A stretch of 64,000 nucleotides of DNA from Sphingobium estronivorans (GTDB lineage Bacteria > Pseudomonadota > Alphaproteobacteria > Sphingomonadales > Sphingomonadaceae), in the NCBI RefSeq assembly GCF_008692605.1, contig NZ_LFCT01000007.1:124001-188000 (forward strand), given 5' to 3'. Both the position numbers and the translations under genes were made by a program. Shown piece by piece: positions 33,973 through 42,650 of this stretch. Each line of letters opens with the position of its first letter. The stretch's first letter is position 1. Under the pieces are notes generated by a model. It saw nothing but the letters and a program-made list of their open reading frames with translations, ran no database searches and had not been told where the DNA came from.

Positions 33973-34247
33973 TCATCAAGCTAGGAAATTTGTATCACCT
34001 TCGCAATTGTTTGACCACAATCTCCTCAGCTTCTGACGCAAAAAGGGAACGTGCCCTATAGCGAATAAACCAACGAACCCGTCAATCGTTGCGCACGCAT
34101 TGGAGGGCGCGGCGCCCGATTTAAGGGGGGCTTTAGTGTTCCCCTGACGGCGTGCGAGGCGGCGCATGAAAGCAGCTCGGGAAAATTCTCCAAAGGGGCA
34201 CGGATTCAGTAGATCGGCGGAACGACACCTGTTAGGTTGCCTGCGAA
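33973..34247. other. Intergenic region between divergent aptamers 8 and 9
   Basis: No coding sequence is supported here. The region should hold promoters for both directions; on the minus strand TTGTGG with TGATAC 17 bases on is a possible pair close to aptamer 8. The stretch is more AT-rich than its surroundings near 34000-34080. Confidence 0.4.
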
Positions 34248-34299
34248 GGGGATGGAGTCCCCCAAAACCGCCTGTCATTTCAGGATGATGACTCCTACC
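34248..34299 (+). promoter_or_regulatory. Fluoride riboswitch aptamer 9 (upstream of rppH)
   Basis: GGGGATGG, AGTCCCCC, AAAACCGCC, a larger terminal loop, then GATGATGA and CTCCTACC. The stem preceding GATGA differs from the other copies, but the core blocks are intact. Confidence 0.92.
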
Positions 34300-34322
34300 G
34301 AACCGATTTTTTCGGAGGTAGG
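34292..34322 (+). promoter_or_regulatory. Switching helix: aptamer 9 strand versus rppH ribosome binding site
   Basis: CCTACC (34294-34299) pairs exactly with GGTAGG (34317-34322), which overlaps GGAGG (34314-34318), the binding site seven bases before the GTG at 34326. A neighbouring CCGAA/TTCGG pair could strengthen it. Confidence 0.65.
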
Positions 34323-34325
34323 GTT

Positions 34326-34997
34326 GTGGGCGATCGATCACATGCCAAGGTCCATGCATTCGTCGAGCAGTTGCTCAACGATCCGATGGCCGAAATCGCC
34401 ATGAAGGCAGACGGCATCGCGTTTCACGACGCCAAATTGCTCTTGGCGCGCGCCTCGCTGGCTCAATACGACATTCCATCGGGGGATGGACGCGCCCCTA
34501 GCCGCTATCGGCCCAGTGTCGGCATCGCGCTCTTCAACCGCCACGGAGGCGTCTGGGTCGGTCGCCGCCGCGACATGAACGAGCCAGCATGGCAGCTTCC
34601 CCAAGGCGCGATCGATACGGACGAAAGCCCGGTCGAAGCCGCCTATCGTGAACTGCACGAGGAACTCGGGATTGCCGATGCCGAGTTGCTGGCGGAGCAC
34701 GACGATTGGCTGCGCTACGATCTTCCCGAAGAGCTGCTGGGGCGCACTTGGGGAGGCAATTGGCGCGGGCAGGAGCAGCGCTGGATCGCGATGCGCTATT
34801 TGGGCGAGGATGCCGCGATCGATATCGAGACGGCACATCCCGAGTTCAGCGAGTGGTATTGGGCGGATCTGAGAGACATTCCGGGGCTGGCAGCGCCCTT
34901 CAAGCGTCCTGTCTACGCAAAGATCGCTGCACACTTTGCTGCCTTCGCGATACCACATGAGAATTCGTCGGCGCCAGGCGCCAGCCTGAATCCGTAG
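34326..34997 (+). CDS. rppH: RppH-like Nudix hydrolase with N-terminal extension
   Basis: The 223-residue product has a perfect Nudix box between Gly94 and Ile116 (GAIDTDE, then RELHEELGI) in an RppH-like context (YRPSVGIALFN, PAWQLPQGAI, RWIAMRYLG). RppH removes pyrophosphate from 5' ends of mRNA to start decay; related enzymes cleave diadenosine polyphosphates. About 60 residues precede the domain, which is unusual for RppH (about 160-170 residues in all) and not recognised. It starts at a GTG with GGAGG upstream. The link to fluoride may be through pyrophosphate or metal chemistry. Confidence 0.88.
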   Translation: MGDRSHAKVHAFVEQLLNDPMAEIAMKADGIAFHDAKLLLARASLAQYDIPSGDGRAPSRYRPSVGIALFNRHGGVWVGRRRDMNEPAWQLPQGAIDTDESPVEAAYRELHEELGIADAELLAEHDDWLRYDLPEELLGRTWGGNWRGQEQRWIAMRYLGEDAAIDIETAHPEFSEWYWADLRDIPGLAAPFKRPVYAKIAAHFAAFAIPHENSSAPGASLNP

Positions 34998-35198
34998 TGG
35001 GTGCGCAGGGCGTTGGGCGCTCGCCGGCGCCGCAGCCGAACAAGGGCTCGCGCCTGTGGCGCTGCTCCCATGATCCCACCATTCCGACACAAGACAATCA
35101 GAACGGGAAGAGGAAGCCGATCTCCGGCCTAGTGCCTGGAAGCGCGCATCACAACGTCTCTGTCCGCGAGACAGGGCAGGCAAAAGGGAAGTAACGAG

Positions 35199-36611
35199 AT
35201 GGCAAATACCGCGTCAGACGTGCTGAGGATCATCAAGGAACACGAAATAGAGTGGGTGGACCTTCGGTTCACCGACCCCCGCGGCAAATGGCATCATCTC
35301 ACCATGTGCGTGGGCGTCGTTGGCGAAGACGAACTCAACGACGGCTTCATGTTCGACGGCTCGTCGATCGACGGGTGGAAAGCGATCAACGATAGCGACA
35401 TGATCCTCAAGCCCGATCTCGATGCGGCCTATGTCGATCCCTTCTCGGCAACGCCGATGCTTATCCTCATCTGCGATGTCGTCGAGCCTGCAACCGGGGC
35501 GCTCTACGGCCGGGATCCGCGCTCGACGGCGCGTCGCGCCGAAATCTTCACCAAGGCCAGCGGCATCGGCGATACAGTCTATGTCGGACCGGAGGCCGAG
35601 TTCTTCGTGTTCGACAGCGTCCGTTTCGACAACAGCTATGCGACCAGTTTCTACGCGATCGACGATGTCGAACTGCCGACCAACAGCGGCCGCGACTATG
35701 CTGACGGCAATCTCGGCCATCGGCCGCGCGCGAAAGGCGGCTATTTCCCGGTCGCCCCGGTCGACAGCGCCGTCGACCTGCGTGCCGAGATGGTCTCGAC
35801 CATGTTGAAAATGGGCCTCCCCATGGACAAGCATCATCATGAGGTCGCAGCTTCTCAGCACGAGCTAGGCCTCACTTTCGGGACGCTGGTCCAGACCGCC
35901 GACCGCATGCAGATCTTCAAATATGTCGTCCATCAGGTCGCGCAGGCCTATGGGAAGACCGCGACCTTCATGCCGAAGCCGATCAAAGAGGACAACGGTT
36001 CGGGCATGCACACCCACATGTCGATCTGGGACAAGGGCGAGCCGCTGTTTGCGGGCACTGGTTATGCGGGCCTCAGCGATACCTGTCTATATTTCATCGG
36101 CGGCGTCATCAAGCACGCCAAGGCGGTCAACGCCTTCACCAATCCGTCGACCAACAGCTACAAGCGGCTCGTGCCGGGCTATGAGGCGCCCGTGCTGCTC
36201 GCCTATTCGAGCCGGAACCGCTCGGCCTCGTGCCGCATCCCCTACGGCGCGGGACCGAAGGCCAGGCGCGTCGAAATCCGCTTTCCCGACGCGACCGCCA
36301 ATCCCTATCTCGCCTATTCCGCGCTGCTCATGGCCGGCCTAGACGGCATCCAGAACAGAATCCATCCGGGCGATGCCATGGACAAGAATCTGTACGACCT
36401 GCCGCCGCAGGAACTGGCCGGCATCCCGACGGTCTGCGGGTCACTCCGTGAAGCGCTGAACGAGCTGGAGGCAGACCACGCTTTCCTCACCAAAGGCGAC
36501 GTCTTCACCATGGATCAAATCGAGGCTTATGCTGAATTGAAGTGGGCGGAGGTCTCGCGTTGGGAAATGACGCCGAGCCCGGTCGAGTTCGACATGTATT
36601 ATTCCGCATGA
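35199..36611 (+). CDS. glnA: Glutamine synthetase type I
   Basis: The 470-residue product is a full-length bacterial type I enzyme making glutamine from glutamate, ammonia and ATP. It shows [31 protein letters not shown], the substrate loop [12 protein letters not shown] and the adenylylation Tyr (about 399) in NLYDLPP. So it keeps the nitrogen-control site. GGGAAG precedes the ATG. It lies 201 bases after rppH with no aptamer of its own, so it may be read through from aptamer 9 or have its own promoter. Mg/Mn-dependent phosphoryl transfer makes it a plausible fluoride target. Confidence 0.95.
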   Translation: MANTASDVLRIIKEHEIEWVDLRFTDPRGKWHHLTMCVGVVGEDELNDGFMFDGSSIDGWKAINDSDMILKPDLDAAYVDPFSATPMLILICDVVEPATGALYGRDPRSTARRAEIFTKASGIGDTVYVGPEAEFFVFDSVRFDNSYATSFYAIDDVELPTNSGRDYADGNLGHRPRAKGGYFPVAPVDSAVDLRAEMVSTMLKMGLPMDKHHHEVAASQHELGLTFGTLVQTADRMQIFKYVVHQVAQAYGKTATFMPKPIKEDNGSGMHTHMSIWDKGEPLFAGTGYAGLSDTCLYFIGGVIKHAKAVNAFTNPSTNSYKRLVPGYEAPVLLAYSSRNRSASCRIPYGAGPKARRVEIRFPDATANPYLAYSALLMAGLDGIQNRIHPGDAMDKNLYDLPPQELAGIPTVCGSLREALNELEADHAFLTKGDVFTMDQIEAYAELKWAEVSRWEMTPSPVEFDMYYSA

Positions 36612-36709
36612 ATTGGGCCGTCCGGGCACTACCCTCAGCGGTGCCTTACCGGCACTGGGCAACCTTGCCGTTGGCGAGCGCACCTGTCCGCGTTACGAGC
36701 CCATCAGCC

Positions 36710-37171
36710 ATGAGTTCAGTAACGCATAGTGTCACCCGCATCGTCCTCGCGACGCCGCGCGCCATCTTCCGTGCCTTCCTCGACCCCGAGGTCGTGGTAA
36801 AATGGCGTCCGCCGGCGGGAATGACCGCGCGCCTCGATGCCTTCGATGCGCGCCCCGGCGGTGGGTATCGCATGGTTCTCTTCTATGGCGAACCCGTTCT
36901 GCCAGCGGGCAAAACGGCTGCCGATCGCGACGTCGTCCATGCCCGATTCCAAGAGATAGAGCCCGACGAACGTATCGTCGAGGCGATCTCGTTCGAAAGC
37001 AACGATCCAGACTTTGCCGGAACGATGACACTTACCATGACCTTAAGACCGGTTACCGGGGGAACAAAGGTCTCCTTCGTGGCAGAAAATGTCCCGCCCG
37101 GCATCAAACTGGAAGACCATCGCAAGGGTATGGAATCTTCTCTTAAGAACCTCGCGAACCTGCTCGAATGA
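36710..37171 (+). CDS. SRPBCC/AHSA1-family protein
   Basis: The 153-residue product has the START-like pattern of the AHSA1 family: VTRIVLATPRAIFRAFLDPE at the N-terminus, VVKWRPPAGM, GGGYRMVLFYG, and a C-terminal helix GMESSLKNLANLLE. These domains bind a hydrophobic ligand or an Hsp90-like partner. The ATG at 36710 gives the normal start; codons before it look non-coding. It follows glnA after 98 bases. Confidence 0.82.
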   Translation: MSSVTHSVTRIVLATPRAIFRAFLDPEVVVKWRPPAGMTARLDAFDARPGGGYRMVLFYGEPVLPAGKTAADRDVVHARFQEIEPDERIVEAISFESNDPDFAGTMTLTMTLRPVTGGTKVSFVAENVPPGIKLEDHRKGMESSLKNLANLLE

Positions 37172-37438
37172 CGCTGGTCCTGGTCCTGGGCAAGGTCGGT
37201 ATCGATACACACGCGGAGCTTGCGACCTCGCTGTGGACGGCCCGATGCCCTGTGTTGGCCATCTACGGCTTTGAGCGGTGCGTGCCCTTTGCCGATGCAT
37301 CCGTTTCGGACGTGGCAAGAGCTTGGTGAAGCTGTTAGCAGTGGGCTCGCCGATCCTTCACTTCGTTGCTCCAAAGCTGATCGATGGGTTCACGTCGCAT
37401 GCCTGGGCGAGCCGGCTGCCGCTAGGGCCCGGAAGGTA

Positions 37439-38020
37439 ATGACTGACGACTCAGAATCAATCCAGTCTGTGCAGGCAAGCGACCACGAACCCTCCATCCA
37501 AGCGACCGGCCAAAGCCCGGTCCAACAGCTTCTTGCCCTACTCGAGGTCGAATACGAGTCGCTACTGACGCGCCTGTCGATGCATCTCCGCTCCCCCGAG
37601 GCGGCAGCCGACGCTCTTCACGATGTCTATGTGAAGCTGAGGGCAGAACCCGCCATCGGCGACCTTCGCAATCCGCGCTCCTACCTTTACCGAATGGCGG
37701 TCAATCTCGCCATAAACCGACGTCGAGGCGACAGGTACACGGTGAACATGGACGCCGTCGAGCTATCCGAATTTCCAGATGGCGCGCCGGACCAGGAGTC
37801 CGCTACCCTCGCAATGGACGAGATGGACCGAGCTCTGCGGGCGCTTCATGCTCTGCCGGCCAAGCGGCAGGCTATCTTTTTGGCCAAGTGGCGCGACGAG
37901 AAATCGCAGGCTGAGATCGCCGCCGAACTCGGTTTGCATAAGCGCTCCGTTCAAAAGGAGCTCGCCCGGGCGGAAACCTATCTCCGGAAGATCCTGCGTC
38001 GCCCCAAGCGGCCGTTGTGA
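37439..38020 (+). CDS. ECF-type RNA polymerase sigma factor
   Basis: The 193-residue product has a sigma-2 region (AADALHDVYVKL, then PRSYLYRMAVNLAINRRR) and a sigma-4 region with ALPAKRQAIFLAKWRDEKSQ and a helix-turn-helix IAAELGLHKRSVQKELARA. It resembles FecI-type factors, normally tied to a FecR-like sensor and a TonB receptor, neither of which is here. The ATG at 37439 follows GGAAGG closely; the open frame upstream to 37220 is unlike the family and is probably not coding. Confidence 0.88.
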   Translation: MTDDSESIQSVQASDHEPSIQATGQSPVQQLLALLEVEYESLLTRLSMHLRSPEAAADALHDVYVKLRAEPAIGDLRNPRSYLYRMAVNLAINRRRGDRYTVNMDAVELSEFPDGAPDQESATLAMDEMDRALRALHALPAKRQAIFLAKWRDEKSQAEIAAELGLHKRSVQKELARAETYLRKILRRPKRPL

Positions 38021-38157
38021 TTGGCGCGCGATTTGTGGCCGATTGATCGGCGGTGAATGTCGAAGCCCCGGATTCCAAGGCAGATAAAAAAATGGGGCGT
38101 CTTTTGGCACCTCCATGTGTCCTCCCGCTGGGAATAGTAGGGTTTCCTCCTTCGAGC

Positions 38158-38178
38158 ACACGACGGTTCACGTCGTGT
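38158..38178. repeat. Perfect 8-bp inverted repeat between sigma factor and AraC-type genes
   Basis: ACACGACG and CGTCGTGT with a five-base loop. It may end transcription from the sigma-factor gene or serve as an operator for the following regulator. No T-run is present. Confidence 0.4.
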
Positions 38179-38259
38179 CTCAACGGTGGTGGCCGATAGG
38201 GCAGGGCGCTGAGGTTCCCGGCGCAAGCAATCTGTCCTGCAACCCATTGGGGGGTCGCC

Positions 38260-38727
38260 ATGGCGGCTTTTGGGAGTGAGGGCGTGAGCCCGATGCTCTG
38301 CGTTCAACAGGCGCAGACCAAAGTACATGCATCACCAACTGCACGGCAGAGGCATTTCGGCGGGCGACGAGCGGGCGCGGCGAGCAGTCAGCCGATGCTC
38401 GCTCCCTGGCAAGTCAGCCTCGCCATGCGAACCATGGGCCGCGACCTCGCCGGCCCGATCTCGATCTCCGAGGTCGCGTCGCTATGCAGATTGTCGCTCT
38501 GTTACTTTGTGCGCGCTTTCACGAACACGGTCGGGGTCGCACCCTATGCTTGGTTCGTGCAGCAGCGCATCATGTGCGCGCAACGCCTTCTGGCCGATAC
38601 CGCGCTTCCGCTGGTGCAAGTCGCTCTCGAATGCGGATTCTCCGACCAGGCTCACTTCACCAAGGCATTTTCCAAGGCTGCCGGCATGACACCTGCAAGA
38701 TGGCGTCGTCAAATCTGTGCATCCTGA
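38260..38727 (+). CDS. AraC-type regulator, DNA-binding domain only
   Basis: The 155-residue product consists mostly of a two-helix-turn-helix AraC domain: ISISEVASLCRLSLCYFVRAF and QVALECGFSDQAHFTKAFSK with MTPARWRR. There is no ligand-binding domain, only about 45 low-complexity residues before it. Such short forms are often SoxS/MarA-like. The ATG at 38260 has a G-rich site upstream; an ATG at 38293 is also possible. Confidence 0.85.
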   Translation: MAAFGSEGVSPMLCVQQAQTKVHASPTARQRHFGGRRAGAASSQPMLAPWQVSLAMRTMGRDLAGPISISEVASLCRLSLCYFVRAFTNTVGVAPYAWFVQQRIMCAQRLLADTALPLVQVALECGFSDQAHFTKAFSKAAGMTPARWRRQICAS

Positions 38728-38847
38728 GCTTCAGCCACATCAAAATTGCAACCTGCCGCCGACCTTGCTGCTGTCCGCGATCGCCTCGTACTCGGCCGCT
38801 TTGCCCGTTTTCGAAATGTACGGGGAAGCGCGAGGCACCACGACGCG

Positions 38848-38880
38848 AAAAAGAAAGGGCGCCGGTTGCCCAGCGCCCTC
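38848..38880 (-). terminator. Intrinsic terminator
   Basis: On the minus strand AGGGCGC (38879-38873) pairs with GCGCCCT (38862-38856) and is followed by TTTCTTTTT. This is a standard Rho-independent terminator for the phosphoribosyltransferase unit that ends at 39058. Confidence 0.8.
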
Positions 38881-38986
38881 ATATTTCGTCGGTCGGTACC
38901 CGATCTCCAGCTATCTCGTCCCTACGACGTGGCCACTGGCGGCGCTGCCCGATCCTGCGCTTCCTTGTGAGAAACGCCTCATATTT

Positions 38987-39015
38987 AGGGACCGCAAGGT
39001 GTAAGTGCGGTCCTT
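38987..39015. repeat. Strong hairpin downstream of the phosphoribosyltransferase gene
   Basis: GGACCGCA and TGCGGTCC (38989-39013) form a perfect 8-bp stem, extendable to ten pairs including one G-T. It lies 43 bases after the minus-strand stop; no T-run is seen on either side. Confidence 0.5.
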
Positions 39016-39057
39016 ACAGACCACGGATATAGGGCCAAACGCTGAAAAGTCAATGAA

Positions 39058-39774
39058 TCAGCCAAGGCGGCTGAGCAGTGTCAAGGCGCTGACGCTGGTG
39101 GCTCCGGCGGCACGCAATGCAGCTTCCGCCGCCGCCAGACTGCTGCCCGAACTCAGGATATCATCGACCAGAAGAACATGGCGGTCGGCACATTGAACCG
39201 CAAGCCCGTTGGCGATGACCGGCGCAAAATAGGGTCTTACCGAACCCTTCAAAGCCTTCATTTCGATCATCAGACCGGGATCGAGTCGCTGCAGCTTAGC
39301 GAGCTGCGACGTGTATTCGCCGCGGTGGCGTTTCTTGATCTGGTCGGCGGCCGGCGCGATCGCCAGCACCTGTCCGATCGTCGCCTTGTCGAGGCAGGTC
39401 ACGACCCCGCATCCCGGCCGCTGTCGCGCCGCCCGTTCCGCTATGATCGCTGCAACCGGCGAGGACGAAGGCAACGGGACGACCATATCGAAATTCACGT
39501 GAGCAAGCGCATTCGGCAGGATCTGCGTCGCCGCAGTGTAAAGGTGGCGGAAGTCGCGATAAGGCATTGTGTAGCCGAATTTGCCCTTGAGGGCGTAGAT
39601 CAGCGGATTGCCGTCGTCACCGTCATGGGACGTGATCTGCCGCCGGAAGACACTCACGATCTCGAGGCGGCCATACCGTACCTTCGGAATCGGCCGCGCC
39701 GGATCAGTGACCACGCGATGCTGGTGAAGAGCGCTGAAGGTGACGACCTTATGTGCGTCGACATCGATTCCCAT
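39058..39774 (-). CDS. Phosphoribosyltransferase-domain protein (ComF-like)
   Basis: The 238-residue product ends in a type I phosphoribosyltransferase domain with HVLLVDDILSSGSSL, the PRPP-binding loop, preceded by VVPLPSSSPVAAI. The N-terminal 70 residues are not recognised. ComF-like proteins serve DNA uptake, but homologues also occur next to toxin or defence genes. No partner clarifies the role; the neighbouring 127-residue gene is 84 bases upstream on the same strand. Confidence 0.78.
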   Translation of the reverse strand: MGIDVDAHKVVTFSALHQHRVVTDPARPIPKVRYGRLEIVSVFRRQITSHDGDDGNPLIYALKGKFGYTMPYRDFRHLYTAATQILPNALAHVNFDMVVPLPSSSPVAAIIAERAARQRPGCGVVTCLDKATIGQVLAIAPAADQIKKRHRGEYTSQLAKLQRLDPGLMIEMKALKGSVRPYFAPVIANGLAVQCADRHVLLVDDILSSGSSLAAAEAALRAAGATSVSALTLLSRLG

Positions 39775-39858
39775 TTTTAGGCGTCAAATCCTCTCGCGCG
39801 ATCCATGCGGCCCGGACATTTCCGCGGCCTGTGTTCAAATTCAGATCTCACCGGCACC

Positions 39859-40242
39859 CTATTCTTTCCTTTCATCATCCGCTCCCCGGGCAGCCGCACG
39901 GCGTTTGGCGAAGGCGAGCAGGGCAGGGTCGTGCTCAGGCCGGTTCCAGCGCGCGGAATCGCGCAGAACCACCACATCCTCGAGGTGCGTGAGGAACGTG
40001 TAGACCTTGTTGACGATGTCGATCATCAACGCCTTCATCTCCGCATCGGATATGCGGGATGCTTGGGTCCAGGGAATCTCGCCATAGGGCGTGACCACCT
40101 TCACATCGCTATAGTCGCCGATGAGACTGTCCGGAACGGTGCCGGCATGGAGGTCTTCCAGCCGCGTGTTGCGGACGCAATGCTCGACTAGCGCCAGAGC
40201 GATCCTGCGCATTGCTTCGTCTGGCACTTTCTCCTCGGGCAT
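39859..40242 (-). CDS. Conserved-looking protein of unknown function (127 residues)
   Basis: Not recognised. The product is acidic to neutral with alternating short helices and a Lys/Arg-rich end (AKRRAAARGADDERKE). No signal, membrane or catalytic motif is visible. It may be co-transcribed with the phosphoribosyltransferase gene. Confidence 0.6.
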   Translation of the reverse strand: MPEEKVPDEAMRRIALALVEHCVRNTRLEDLHAGTVPDSLIGDYSDVKVVTPYGEIPWTQASRISDAEMKALMIDIVNKVYTFLTHLEDVVVLRDSARWNRPEHDPALLAFAKRRAAARGADDERKE

Positions 40243-40310
40243 AAAGTCCTCCCCGCCCGCAGGATTGGGAGGCGCGGGTCTCCTCAGATCCGGGCGGACC
40301 TCCTGATACT

Positions 40311-41225
40311 CTAAAGCTGGGCGCGCAGCTCAGACAGCCTCTCCTGGCAGAGTTCGTTGACGATCGTGCCAAGCACCTCGACGCGCTCGGAGAGGAAAGC
40401 GAATTCCTCCTCCGTCATCTTGAAATGCTCCGAATGCCGTGCCTTCACATAGGCATCCTTGAGCTTGTTGAAATATGCCTCCTGCTTGCGGGTCTCCCTC
40501 GGCCAGGCATCGAGGAGCCGTGCGGAGATCGCTTCGGCACGCGTCCTGAGAAATCTGATATTGTGACTGTATGGGGTGTAGAAGGTGTAGACGAGCAGGA
40601 CGCAATAATAGAGACGCTCGCACGCCTGCTGGAGGTTGTAAGCCGCGTCGGGAAACTGCTTGTTGTCGTGAAAGAACTGAAATCCCATCCGCGACGATAC
40701 AGCGAGGTCGAACCACTGATCGAAATAGGCTTTCGCCATGTCATAAGCTTGTTGCGGCGTCTTGGGCCTGGGCTCGTGTAGTTCGCTGTTGTCGACCTGA
40801 TACAGCGCGATGCCGTCGCGCGCGATGTCCATGAAGAAATAGCGGCCATGGGCCAGCCCATCGTTTACTTCCTGTAGCGTGTGAACAATGAAATTGACCG
40901 GCGTGCGCAGGCGATTGAGGATCATGGTCTCCCGGTCTAGGTGCTCTTCCGCCTTCTCCCAATATTCGGCCCTGTCCGTCAGCTCCTTCTGATTGACGAT
41001 GATGAGCAGGTCGAAATCCGATCGATAACCCCTCTCGGTATGCGGCTCATGCACCCACCGTCCGGTCGCATAGGAGCCGTACAGGATGATCTTGAGAATG
41101 CGACCGAGCTTGCGCGGCCCCGTTGGCTGGCCAAGCGCGTCCTCGAACTCCTCGAAGAGGATCTGGATGACCCGATCGAGTTCACGCCGCTTGTTTACCG
41201 GAAGATGGTCGAGCTCAGTTTTCAT
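40311..41225 (-). CDS. Nucleotidyltransferase-HEPN fusion protein
   Basis: The 304-residue product starts with a minimal nucleotidyltransferase domain, LYGSYATGRW (48-57) and SDFDLLI (69-75), the GS...DxD metal site. It ends with a long helical HEPN domain (about 130-290) containing PDAAYNLQQACERLYYCVLLVY and a KARHSEHF segment. MNT and HEPN usually form separate antitoxin and toxin; here they are one chain. The ATG at 41225 is preferred; an upstream frame overlaps the PIN gene. Confidence 0.82.
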   Translation of the reverse strand: MKTELDHLPVNKRRELDRVIQILFEEFEDALGQPTGPRKLGRILKIILYGSYATGRWVHEPHTERGYRSDFDLLIIVNQKELTDRAEYWEKAEEHLDRETMILNRLRTPVNFIVHTLQEVNDGLAHGRYFFMDIARDGIALYQVDNSELHEPRPKTPQQAYDMAKAYFDQWFDLAVSSRMGFQFFHDNKQFPDAAYNLQQACERLYYCVLLVYTFYTPYSHNIRFLRTRAEAISARLLDAWPRETRKQEAYFNKLKDAYVKARHSEHFKMTEEEFAFLSERVEVLGTIVNELCQERLSELRAQL

Positions 41226-41242
41226 AGTCTCATCGTCATTCG

Positions 41243-41695
41243 TCAGGTGAGAGGGAACCGCGATGGTTCGTCTTCCCACGGATTGAAGATCGCGGCACCG
41301 CTGTGCCGCGTGTCCTTGATGTTTCGTGTCACGAGGAACAGGTCATGCTCGATCGCAGTGGCCGCGAGCAGCGTGTCGATCACCGGAGGCGATTGTCCGA
41401 TCCGCCGCTTGACCTCGCCTGAAATTGCACCCCAGCGGAAAACGACGGCATCGTCGATGGAGAGGAGCCGGTTGCTGAAGCGTTCGGCCAACGCGTCGCG
41501 CGCCGCGACATAGCGCGACCGGTCGGGATGGTCAGGCTCGAGATTGTGAATGCCCTTGTCGTATTCCGCGAGCGTCAGAACGCTGAGGTGCATCCGGTGT
41601 TCGGGTTGCGCCATCGCCCATGCCTTGACGCTCGGCGCCCCGTTCGGGTTCGCCAACGCAGAAACGATATGGGTGTCCAGCAGCCAGCCTTTCAC
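41243..41695 (-). CDS. PIN-domain toxin (VapC-like)
   Basis: The 150-residue product has the PIN acidic residues: LLDTHIV (Asp7), LAEYDKG (Glu44), PVIDTLLAATA (Asp107) and TRNIKD. VapC-type toxins cut RNA, often initiator tRNA. Its ATG overlaps the antitoxin stop (ATGA), the usual toxin-antitoxin layout. Confidence 0.92.
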   Translation of the reverse strand: MKGWLLDTHIVSALANPNGAPSVKAWAMAQPEHRMHLSVLTLAEYDKGIHNLEPDHPDRSRYVAARDALAERFSNRLLSIDDAVVFRWGAISGEVKRRIGQSPPVIDTLLAATAIEHDLFLVTRNIKDTRHSGAAIFNPWEDEPSRFPLT

Positions 41696-41988
41696 AAGGC
41701 GATGTCCCGCCCGCGGTCGATCTCGCGCTCAAGGTCGAGGCCATCAAGCCCTAGGCTCTCGAGGAACGGTACGAAGGCAGGTTTGCCTGCCTCCTTGGGC
41801 ATCAGTCGGTCGAGTTCATCAACGCTCATCACCACCACCGCCTCCCGGCCCCGAACAGTGACGCGCTGTGGTCCCTCGCTTTGGGCGCGCCTGACGACCT
41901 CGCTGAACCTTGCCTTGGCATCCTCGAGTTTCCAGGTGCCGCCTGGCGCGGATTGGTCGCGATCGCCCTTTCGGGTGGCGGTGCCCAT
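41692..41988 (-). CDS. Phd/YefM-type antitoxin
   Basis: The 98-residue product has the Phd/YefM fold signature WKLEDAKARFSEVVRRAQ and VTVRGREAVVVMSVDELDRL, followed by a short C-terminal tail to grip the toxin. Gene order is antitoxin then PIN toxin, with a four-base overlap. It probably represses its own operon. Confidence 0.92.
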   Translation of the reverse strand: MGTATRKGDRDQSAPGGTWKLEDAKARFSEVVRRAQSEGPQRVTVRGREAVVVMSVDELDRLMPKEAGKPAFVPFLESLGLDGLDLEREIDRGRDIAL

Positions 41989-42083
41989 CTTGCATACTCC
42001 TGACTAGCTAGTCAGATATAGCTGGACAGCTTTGGCTCCGCAAGCAGGTCGGGATTGTAGCTATCGATTTCCGGCCATCCGTG

Positions 42084-42644
42084 TCAGGGTTCGACGATCG
42101 TCTTTCCGAAATGGCTGGCGAGCAAAGCTGCCTCTCCAGTTCCGATGATCAAATCATGCCGGGCCCCGAGCGAAATCGCGTCGGCTGCATGGTCGAAGAT
42201 GGCTACGCAACGCTGATTGTCGAAGCGGGACGTGTATAGAATGCCGTCGGCCGACGTGGTTTCATGTATGACCCGGCTTATCGCTCGAGTCTTCGCGTAG
42301 ACATCGCCGTGAAGGTCTGTAAACGAAAGCCCATGTGCCGAGACGCCAGCGTCCAGAAGCGGGTAGAGCCTTAACGCGCGGGTGGTCACCAGTTCGCTAC
42401 GAAGCCGACTCTGCACAGCAGAAGAGGTGATATGGGGAATTGTCGGTAAGCGAACTATGGTCTCACCGAACGCGGTTTCCAGCGATCGCGCGGCATACAA
42501 AACCTTGTAGCTTCCGTCGGGCGCGTCGAAACGCCCTACCGGAATTTCATCCAGCGGGCCGAAGAAGATCGCGTCGTGTCCCTTGCGGTGAATCCGGTGA
42601 AGGCGCGCGCCGGCATTGATCCGGCGCAGTAGCGTGGCCGCCAT
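42084..42644 (-). CDS. RES-domain toxin
   Basis: The 186-residue product matches RES toxins: LHRIHRKGHDAIFFGP, FDAPDGSYKVLYAARSLETAF and ETIV, then SRVIHETTSADGILYTSRF. RES toxins degrade NAD+. It follows its antitoxin gene by six bases. Confidence 0.88.
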   Translation of the reverse strand: MAATLLRRINAGARLHRIHRKGHDAIFFGPLDEIPVGRFDAPDGSYKVLYAARSLETAFGETIVRLPTIPHITSSAVQSRLRSELVTTRALRLYPLLDAGVSAHGLSFTDLHGDVYAKTRAISRVIHETTSADGILYTSRFDNQRCVAIFDHAADAISLGARHDLIIGTGEAALLASHFGKTIVEP

Positions 42645-42650
42645 GTTGGG

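Larger units (their letters stand above)
38728..39057. other. Non-coding stretch between convergent genes
   Basis: No gene is supported. It holds a clear minus-strand intrinsic terminator (38848-38880) and a second hairpin (38987-39015). Confidence 0.6.

Noticed and set aside
34105..34144. Minus-strand text resembling a tenth fluoride aptamer (CCCCCCTTAAA with GGGGAA)
   Set aside because: It lacks the GATGG core, the GATGA block and the CTCCTACC strand, so the likeness is limited to G/C runs.
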